Source: Diphasiastrum complanatum
Taxonomy: Eukaryota > Streptophyta > Lycopodiopsida > Lycopodiales > Lycopodiaceae
Reading direction: 5' to 3'
Assembly (NCBI GenBank): GCA_029204225.1
Contig: CM055110.1
Span: forward strand, 17,788,536-17,852,535
DNA length: 64,000 nt
The number at the start of each line of letters is the position of its first letter. Within the stretch, counting starts at the first letter, position 1. Under the pieces are notes generated by a model. It made no database searches. It was not told where the DNA came from and worked only from the letters and a program-made list of their open reading frames with translations. Made by a program: the position numbers and the translations under genes. Positions 56,348 to 64,000 of this stretch are shown here, one piece after another.

Positions 56348-57900
56348 TATACCCTACAACCAAGCTCCTCTCCCTAATGGTGAATGAGTCAATCTTCAAG
56401 TGTTGACCATAGATTCCCAAAGTATGGCTTCTACACTCCTTCACTAGGGCCAAATGGCTATTTCCTTGGTCTCCTTGGATCTTCTGATAGTGTTGAATGC
56501 TCCTCCTTAATTGATAACACCAAGCCTACACCCTCAATCATGGTTATGAATACACAAATATACTATTCTCTTTTAAGGTATCTCTCTTACAAGTGCATCA
56601 TTATCTATCCTCAATACTTGTTCATTGCTCACGTATGTGTGCTTGATATACTTAACTTACTTGTGTGTGTGCCCCAAATCAAACTTGACATGCATTACAG
56701 CTTTTTGATTAATAGGCTTTTTGTTATTAGATTTTTTGTGGATTGTGCTTCATTAGTATCTTTTAAAAAAAAAATTACCCCTTTTTGTATAATCTTGTTA
56801 TGTTTTGGAATGAAAAATTTAAAATTGTCACCTTGATATGAAATTTGGATTTTCATGTTTACCTTAAGGGTATTCTTATATGTGGCTTTCAGTTGACAAT
56901 TTGGTGAGTTTTGTGCTGTTTTTTAAAAGGCATATAAGCCTTTGAATTTGGTTTTAAGTTCTAAATTTCAAACTTGGGCGAGTTGAAATGCATGTCAATG
57001 ACCTATTTACCCTTGGAAAATGACAATTCTTCTTTAACGTGTGAACTAATTAAGGTAAATTCTTAAAGTTAAACCTCATATCATGTCAAAATTTAAAACT
57101 TTTTCTTTGAAAATATATGGGAAAGGTAAAATCAGCTACTTACATTTTTAGCTTTGCCGCAATAGCACTAAGCTATTGTTAGATTTTTATTTTTCAGGAA
57201 TTTGAATGCCCGGTGTAATAACGCAAAGCTTCTCATGATACATCAATCACCTTGTTAGATTTAAAAAAGCAGGGTTGAAAAATAAATGTAAAACCACAAA
57301 AATACTGTGAATCTAAAAGGTGGGTGTGCATGTCAAATTCTAAGGCTTGTTCCAATCTGCATGGGATTGGCAAAGGTGAGTGCTCGATATACTTCATTTA
57401 AGTTAATGAAAAAACCTACATTCTTTTAAGACTTCTTAGTTTTTTGAAGACTATTCTTGATAAAAGGTCTTATATGCTTATATAGAAGATTGTCAAAAAA
57501 GTTTATGATACTGATTTTTGAGAAATCATTCCAACTCCATTCCTATGGTTTGCATTTCCTGAGCACTAGCAAAGGCCAAGTCTATGAGCGGGCAGTGGGC
57601 ACTGAAATTTCCTTTCTTTCTTTGGCCTTACCTTATGCCGATGATGGATAGTCCTTTCCTCTTGTTGCTATTCAGCTAGAAATATATGCACTATGCACAG
57701 TGTGCAGTCAGTAACTGGAGTGATCGGGTGATGAGCACAATATAGCAAGAGTCGTACTCTCAGATCTTAGCAGATTGACTATGAATAGAAAGTGTAATCG
57801 TTTTCTCTGAAGATACAGATTGATTTCAATTTTCAGGTACTCAGATATCGATAGGTTGCTTGCTTGAAATTACTTCAAACAGATTCGGATTAGGATTGCT
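56345..57900. other. No gene recognised
   Basis: AT-rich; the longest frames lack motifs. No LTR ends or RT boxes found. Confidence 0.45.
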
Positions 57901-57914
57901 AGATTGTTTGGCGG

Positions 57915-57930
57915 CAGGTCAGCTGACCTG
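57915..57930. repeat. Perfect 16-base palindrome
   Basis: CAGGTCAGCTGACCTG is its own reverse complement. It is GC-balanced and unlike its AT-rich neighbourhood. Confidence 0.85.
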
Positions 57931-57990
57931 CAACCCATCAGGTTTCTAGATGTAGTTCAACATTCAGGTCCCAGAAGATTAGACAGACGT

Positions 57991-58327
57991 TATTGAAATT
58001 CCTTTTTAACAAGCATGACTTGTACTTCACCTCTCAAATGAGTCCCTCGTAGCTTGGCTTGCATGATAGGTAATATAGGACCTCTACTTCATGTCAGTCC
58101 TTCACCATTTTTGTCAGAACAACTATTGAATCCTTCTGCACTAAAATCATGTACGTGTGATCTATTAAAATTCTTCTTCCACAAACACAACTTTTACTTT
58201 GCACTTTATCTCTCAGGTGAGTCCTCTTACTTGCATGATATCGGATCTCTACTTCATGTCAGCCCTTCACCATTGTTGTCAGAACAAGTATCGACTCTTT
58301 CTGCACTAAAATCGTGTACGTGGGATC
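57991..58327. repeat. Two ~165-base diverged tandem copies
   Basis: Unit 1 (57991-58162) and unit 2 (58164-58327) share GATCTCTACTTCATGTCAG-like, CCTTCACCATT, GTCAGAACAA and CTGCACTAAAATC blocks in the same order, with small indels. A 120-codon frame crosses both but shows no known motif, so coding status is unproven. Confidence 0.7.
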
Positions 58328-58329
58328 TA

Positions 58330-59715
58330 TGGATCTGGAATTTGTACCATCACATGCTAGTGATCAAAACATCTAACAAACACACCTCATATGAATTGAA
58401 ATCTGGGAATTCATGAAACAGCCTATTTTGATTGAGGTGGCAAACCTAAGCTGGCCTTTCTTGGCACTCCTAAGCTCCTAGTTCATTTGTCATAATGATG
58501 TTATCCGTTGCCTTTTTAAAAAATGATGGGAAAACATGATCATACAAGAAGATTATAGTATTTTACCTTAGAACTATTTTAATGGGGCTTACAAAGGTCG
58601 TCCAAGCATCATCCTACAAAGAATTACTCTTCTTTGTTCTTTCCTCTTCATGGAGCTTTCTTTATTTGACGTACCTTAAAGTTGTAGTTATGGAGTTATG
58701 CTATGCAACAAGTACATTGTTGACCAATCTCCTTTTATAGATACATTACTTTTTCTTGATCTTCAATAGGTATCTTTTTGTCTGGGAACGTCATTATTCT
58801 TCTTTTAAATGTTACACAACACAAACTACCTAACAAACAATTGAAAGAAGCCATGGACTCTAATGTGATTTTTTTAGGATAACTTGAGTTGGATTTCGTG
58901 GAAAGTCTTCATAAATTTTGTTAAGTATACTGCTCAAGCCCAACGTCCATCAATTCAAGCTTAAATTGGCAAGAAATGTTCATTGTTCTGTCTGTTGGCA
59001 GGTTTTTTGGATAGGGCTAGCCTCTATAGTATTCAGACTTCTATGTACCATGGAAGGGCTCGGGCACAGGCCATTCTGCCTGGTTTGGATTTCCAAAAAA
59101 ATTTAGGCTCGGGGCCCGGGGCCTAAATTTTTTTGGAAATCTGAATCGGGCAGAATGGTCTGTGCCAGAGTGCCTTCCATTGTGTAATGGGTACGTTAAA
59201 CTTTTTCATGTGTACATTACGAAGCATAATAAGCAATTTGACTTTGATCGACCACTATGAACGTGCCACGTGGCCATCATACAGGACGGGCATGTACATA
59301 CATAAGAAAAGTGCAGAATCTGCGTTTGAGAAAAAGCACACATATGGAGCAAAAGCTTTCAATAGGCTCTCTGATCCTCAATTTTCCATGGTTGGATCTG
59401 TAGGGTCAATGACGTCAAAGATCTCTCTGTCTAACTGAGGACCAATGAGAAGTATGATTCTGCTAGATGACTCATTATTGCTACCATGAGAGGCGAATTA
59501 GAGTTGATATCATAAGTACTTCTCTTCAACATCGTATGATTCATAGCTCAAGGCTGATTCTACTCAAAAAGAACCTTGAATAAGGCATAATACACTGCTC
59601 AGAAGTGAATTACACTAACATCCATGAGTTAGAAACCAATGTGAGATGATGACCATCCTTTCCCCATAATGACTTGCTTAGGTAGCTATTTGGATAATAG
59701 ACAACAAAGCCTCAT
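58330..59715. other. No gene recognised apart from a foldback
   Basis: Short frames only. Contains the inverted repeat at 59051-59179. Confidence 0.45.
59051..59179. repeat. ~60-base inverted repeat (foldback) with 9-base GC loop
   Basis: The left arm (59051-59110, TGGAAGGGCTC...TTTAGGCTC) and right arm (59120-59179) are reverse complements with about ten mismatches or small bulges by eye. The innermost 25 bases (GATTTCCAAAAAAATTTAGG) match perfectly. The loop is GGGGCCCGG. Confidence 0.8.
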
Positions 59716-59931
59716 GCAAGATGGATGTGGTGGCCAATATTCTTATCACGAAAGATCGCGGGGAGGAAGTCAAATTTCATGATCGACTTCGGAGCTTCAC
59801 ATAACTATATCTCAAGGAGCGTAGTGGAACAATTCAGCTTGCCGACCAGGAATGTTACATCTACTCTCAAGGTAGAAACAGCAAAGGGAGCACTAGATGC
59901 AGACAAAGCGACATTGAACATCCCGGTGTAG
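59716..59931 (+). pseudogene. Ty3-gypsy protease fragment
   Basis: The plus strand reads SNFMIDFGASHNYISRSVVE followed by QFSLPTRNVTSTLKVETAKG. This matches the retropepsin core of gypsy elements, where D-S-G-A-[ST]-H-N is usual; here the Ser is Phe (DFG). The upstream gag and the downstream RT are absent; unrelated LINE-like sequence begins about 110 bases later. Confidence 0.7.
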
Positions 59932-60043
59932 ATTTGAAGATGGCTTTTAATCCATTTAAAAAATGGGCATAATATTCACAAAGTATCCATTATGTATTGA
60001 GAATGCTGATGTTTCCTATGACACTATACAGAGAGCAAATTTG

Positions 60044-60640
60044 CCAAGTATTTGAGACCGCGACTCACAAGTCCATTCGTGGCATAGTTGCATCTATTGC
60101 ACATGAATGCAATTTTCATGTTGTTCGGGAGCAGAATCACATTTTGCTGGTGTTTGATTCACAGTCGTCTCATCGTCGGGTTGACCTTATTCTTTCGCAC
60201 AAGGGGATAATTTGCACCCTTTGGGATGTTGTTGTTGTTGATCTTTCGCTGCCAGAACTCCTTTGTCGTGCTTCAACTACCCAAGGTGTTGCTGCTTCAC
60301 ATGCAACTGAAGATAAAGAGCGAGATTATTCACATCACACTCCTGGAGAAGAATTTATTTCTTTTGCCTTGGAAACTTATGGGTGCCTACATAAGAAATT
60401 CGCTGATTTTCTATCAACTTGTGTAGGTTTCAGTGAAACTCCAAGGACCTCGTGCATCACCTTTATCTATCGTTACGTCCTATTATTTTCAACGAGTTTC
60501 TCCCACTTTACAACCCATTCAAGCACTTGCAATACTTCAGCATGTTGTAGTTCTAGCATGTTGTAGTTGCAAGAACGGTTGCTTCACATCTTCTTGCACT
60601 ACCTATACTTGCAACTATCTTAGCTAGTGATTTATATCAA
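60044..60640 (+). pseudogene. LINE-like ORF2 C-terminal fragment
   Basis: The plus-strand frame includes IVASIAHECNFHVVREQNH, then SHRRVDLILSHKG, CTLWDVVVVDLS, ALETYGCLHKKFADFLSTC. After a frameshift near 60425 it continues ASPLSIVTSYYFQRVSPTL and QALAILQHV. From memory this pattern (R-x-VD with a later DVxxxD strand, then 'ETYG' and 'YRQRVSxALQRAQA' motifs) occurs at the C-terminus of reverse-transcriptase proteins in non-seed plants and fungi. The VD...DV spacing could be a restriction-type nuclease fold, but the catalytic set is not confirmed. No RT domain precedes it here. Confidence 0.45.
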
Positions 60641-60999
60641 GCAGTAGGCTTTCAATAGTTACTTTGATAGTTGATGTATGGTACCTCAATTCGTCTTATG
60701 GCCTTTATACTTTCTACATGCTCCGATGGGTTTTTCCATCTTTTATTAATGAAAACAGGAAGTTTCTTCTTCTTAAAATTGTGAGGTCCCCAAGACAATA
60801 AAAAAAAAATCCTTATTATTGAAAGATGAGAATTCCATCAATGTATAAAAAGATAAAAGTACATAGAAGGATACTACCAAATGGTAAAAAGTATTTAAGC
60901 TAAAAAGCCTAATACAATATAAAACCCTAAATAATTACTCAAAACCTAGTGCTTGATATGAATCGCTGACTTAGTGTATCTAATAGGTAATGTAGGAAG

Positions 61000-61366
61000 C
61001 TTTGAAGCAGTCGCTCTTGCAAATTGAGCTTGTTGAAGAATTGAAAGCGCTTGTGAATGTTGCAATATGAAGCAATATTTTTCATCAAAATAAAGAGAAA
61101 GAATAGAGCCAAAAGAGATAGCAAGAAAAGCTCCAAGTTCATTATGGAAGGGTGTACTTCCTTACATGAAAGTAACATGAAAAATTCTCAAGTTCAATCT
61201 TTGTATTGTGGTGAACTTTTTCATTGTGCAAGTTACTACTTTATGAGGGATAGAAAAATAACTAATGGTTGTGGCAATCAAAGCAATAGTAGTAATGATA
61301 TTAGTGATGGCACTGCCAAGGATGGTGATTTGATTTTCTTTGATGGGGACACATGCTTAGCCTTGG
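61000..61366 (+). pseudogene. Decayed Ty1-copia gag with zinc-knuckle remnant
   Basis: The plus-strand frame 61057-61398 contains a basic stretch (KIKRKNRAKRDSKKSSKF), then HESNMKNSQVQ and SLYCGELFHCASYYF. In copia gags a CxYCGxxxHxAxxC knuckle follows such a segment; here the outer Cys positions are Leu and Tyr, so the metal site is lost. A downstream Ser/Asn/Asp-rich tail precedes a 30-base tandem duplication. Likely the same type of element as the gag at 63.5-64.0 kb, but the order (knuckle before the UBN2 domain) means they are separate copies. Confidence 0.4.
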
Positions 61367-61424
61367 AGCTAACATGTCTAGCCATGCACTTTGTCTAGCT
61401 AACATGTCTAGCCATGCACTTTGT
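61367..61424. repeat. 30-base tandem duplication
   Basis: AGCTAACATGTCTAGCCATG... begins at 61367 and 61397, two adjacent copies, 28 bases identical. Confidence 0.85.
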
Positions 61425-61429
61425 GTTGA

Positions 61430-63450
61430 TTCTTTTGATTCTTTTGGTAGGACCAAAGATTTTTGTAGCAAGCAATGATATTTGTGTCTTAAGAAAGGTG
61501 TATTTCAAGCACAAATGACAACACAAACAAGTAAAATGGTCTCTATGTATTAAAAAATGGTCAAGGTATGGATGATCATGGAGAAGAGTTCTATTTAGAC
61601 TCTTGGTTTGATATTTTTTTAACTTAAGATGTCAAGCAAGGTGTGCTTTATGATGTTTTGGCTTAAATTCCATCTTTGCCATATTTGGAAAGGTTCATTA
61701 GGGATGACCTTTAATGTGGTTGCATGGAAGAGAGAATGGATTTGTGTTAGGTTTTTCATTGTGTCATGATACTAGAGAGGATGTATCTTTAGTATGTTAT
61801 TATGGAAAAAAGGATTTATTGAGTTGTGAAAAGTGAAAAAGACTAAAGAGGATGTATCTGTAGCATGTATTTGTGATAACAAGAGAGCTACTAGAGGGAA
61901 TGTATATTTGGCATGTGGTTGTTGCAAAGAAAAAAGTAAGTTCATTAATCCAAAAATAAATTTGTGTTAGAAGTCTTCATCAAGGAGATTGTGAGGAGTA
62001 AAACCAACCCAATGGAAAAAAATCTACATGATGGTGATTATCTTTGCAACATGCTTTCAAACTTTTGTAGCACAAGGGGTAATCAATTCTTAAACTCAAG
62101 CATACTTCTAGATGAGGTATGTGGTAGATGAGAGAAAATATAGTACATTTTGTGAGATTGTGCATTTGTCTTACTTTGGTGAGGATATTGGATGTGCTAA
62201 GTATGTTATGGCCTTAGTTGGAAAGATATCATATGCTTCATATTTTGGAAAAAGGTTGAGTATAGAGTTTTTGAGTGACTTTGTTACTACTTGTAATTAG
62301 GTACACATTTTTTCTAGAGAATTTATCTAGTAATGTGACAACGAAAAAATGTGTCCCTATAGTTTGTGATAGAAAAAGTAAGGGGCATATATGTGTATTT
62401 CCAAGAAGTATTAAAAAAAATCACTGGACTTTTTTATGGAGTGTTTGATCAAATCTATGTGCCTAAAGTCGAGTTAAATGCCAAGATAAGCTAGTTTTGG
62501 TAACTAGTCTTGATTCTAGCTAATTGTTTGGATATAGATAAATTGAATGTACATTATCCATCACTTTTTGCATTGATTGGGATTATTTTGCTATAGATTT
62601 TAGTATGGTATCAGATCTTAATCAAAAGTGAGATTTAGATTTGATTTTTTCAATCTTCAATCCTGATTTTGAGTAGTATTGGTTTGTCCTTGCTACTACT
62701 TGATAATCTAGGAAAACTATTTTCAAATTTGGTTTGATTTTGATGAAAATAAATCAAAGAGGATATGATTTTATGAGGTATAGCTTCATAAACTGAGATT
62801 GAGTCACTTTCATTCAAGAAAACAAAATTAGAACGTCTTGGTGATTTGCATCTTGGAGTACAAGTCACCTAGGAGAGATTTTCTTCTAGAATTGAATGCC
62901 ACCAATCTTTAGGAAAGGAATCATTTTTTTGAGAGCTTGATTAGGTCATTATTAGGCTTCTTGAGGTCCTGTAAGACACCTTTTAGGTTCAGTAGTTTTT
63001 GATGATTTTTTATCTTGGAATACAAAACTAGTCAAAATTGCATTCTTAGTAGGCACGAATATTGATAGATTTGAGATTGATTATGTCAAAGTGATCAAAA
63101 CTAAATTTAGAGAGATTGATTTGTGAGGAATTTGTGTGCTCTAAAGTGCATTTGTTTCAGTATAGGTTGATTCATCCTTCTTCTAAAAGTTTGGATCAAG
63201 GAGGAGACTAGTCTTGATCAAATTTACAAAAAATTTGAGCTGGGTTTGGATCTAGTTTTGATTTAGAAGATTGATCAAGTTCAAGATCATCATAAATATT
63301 GTTTGAGAAATCAAAGTGTGATTCTTCTCAGGTCCATAAGAGAATGGAATAGCTAAGTTTGATCAAATCTTGTACAATCTATCTTGTGCTATTGAATCTA
63401 ACCCCTTATTATAGAAGATGACATCAATGATTATCTTTTGGATTCTAATG
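61430..63450. other. No intact gene; possibly decayed copia internal region
   Basis: Words like AGAGAGGATGTATCT(T/G)TAG recur at 61.78, 61.85 and 61.89 kb, and scattered short frames occur. No catalytic motif could be placed. Confidence 0.35.
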
Positions 63451-63478
63451 ATAGATTGAACTCTTTCAATTACTCAAT

Positions 63479-64000
63479 TTGAAAGTTAAGAATGGAACCC
63501 ATCTTTGTTTTCAATATTTGATGGATATAGTGAATGGAGAGGAAGATGAGCCAATCCATCTACAAGAGGCAATCAAATATAAGAAGAGATGCAAGATTGT
63601 ACTCCATTGTATTAAAATCAATGTTGCAAATGATTTTCTCAAGGAAGTAGGTGCATGTACATTGGCCCAAGGAGGATTGGGAGACTCTTCAAATGATCTA
63701 TGAGTCCAGGAACACCTCAAGATTGCTTTCCCTCAAAAATCAAGTTCTTCAATGCTTCCAAGGGAAGAGTGAGAGTGGACATCAATTTGTTTTGAGAGTA
63801 AATGATTTAAACAAGGAGCTTCCCTATATTGGTGACCCTATCAGAGAGACTGATCTTGTGCAAGTTGTTTTGAATGGTCTTACGTAGTGATTTTGCTAGC
63901 CTTGTCTAAAGCTATTGCTATAATGAGAAAATTGCCTACCGTTTGAAGACCTTCAAAGTGTGTCGATGGCTGAGGAAGAGTAGGAAGGCTCATATCAAAG
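63479..64000 (+). pseudogene. Ty1-copia gag (UBN2 type), running off the window
   Basis: The plus strand gives CKIVLHCIKINVANDFLKEV in one frame. After a one-base shift near 63650 it reads WPKEDWETLQMIYESRNTSR, then LLSLKNQVLQCFQGKSESGH, QFVLRVNDLNKELPYIGDPI and LVQVVLNGL. This is the helical UBN2 gag domain; 'AKEAWDxLxxxYE' and 'LNGLP' are its usual landmarks. A stop follows NGLT, and degraded sense (SDFASLV, IAYRLKT) continues to the window end. Pol, if present, is beyond 64000. Confidence 0.7.

Noticed and set aside
56142-56406. Two frames with long Leu-Ser or Ser-Leu runs
   Set aside because: They cross the (TC)41 microsatellite; simple-sequence translation.
1-64000. CRISPR array, bacterial operons or organellar DNA
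   Set aside because: No regularly spaced repeats of CRISPR type; introns, plant LTR elements and chromovirus indicate a nuclear plant genome.

Overview
This is plant nuclear DNA dominated by decayed transposable elements. It is AT-rich, most reading frames are interrupted, and nearly every recognisable gene is a Ty1-copia or Ty3-gypsy fragment. Three primer-binding sites read TGGTATCAGAGC or nearly so, the initiator-tRNA-Met type usual in plants, and one chromovirus is present. A second reverse transcriptase with a YIDD box, and several uncharacterised multi-exon proteins that I only associate (from memory) with seed-free plants, suggest a fern or another large-genome seed-free plant. That placement is inference. 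No ordinary housekeeping gene, rRNA or clear functional tRNA gene was found.

Layout. 1-3.3 kb: a copia 5' half and a gypsy gag fragment, both minus strand. 4.3-7.5 kb: one unknown gene apparently cut by a ~2.6 kb inversion, N-terminal half on minus and C-terminal half on plus, followed by a GC-rich LTR-like block. 8.4-15.1 kb: a cluster of three non-LTR genes: a 'MASS' protein (minus), a Ulp1/C48-like cysteine protease (plus, divergent from MASS) and 'gene C' (minus, convergent with the protease). 15.5-20.7 kb: a copia element in two inverted halves. 20.7-24.5 kb: no genes, one perfect hairpin. 24.5-28.8 kb: a foreign copia gag joined to a second copy of the same copia family. 29-30.6 kb: copia pol remnant. 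30.6-33.35 kb: a second copy of the divergent protease/MASS pair. 33.35-35 kb: a copia gag scrap, another unknown gene and the YIDD reverse transcriptase. 35.6-36.5 and 43.1-43.9 kb: two LTRs of one copia family. 38.8-40.2 kb: a gypsy-type gag; 40.2-42.6 kb: two degenerate tandem-repeat fields. 43.9-47.8 kb: a copia RT abutting a gypsy gag-protease remnant whose 5' end is tandemly duplicated. 48.4-49.6 kb: two LTRs with primer-binding sites. 49.7-54.96 kb: a complete but dead chromovirus with 358-bp LTRs and CCAAA target duplications. 55-64 kb: sparse fragments (gypsy protease, LINE-like C-terminus, copia gag), a (TC)41 microsatellite, a ~130-bp foldback and tandem duplications.

The most interesting signal is the duplicated divergent gene pair. 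At 10.1/11.5 kb and again at 33.1/32.4 kb (opposite orientation) a MASS-type gene and a Ulp1-like gene start back to back about 0.7-1.5 kb apart. The protease copies share exon boundaries, splice phases, the His box and the Gln-x5-Cys box, although they are very divergent in sequence; each carries TAG codons at conserved Gln or Trp positions. This looks like an old, multi-gene mobile element or gene-pair family that I cannot assign to a named class.
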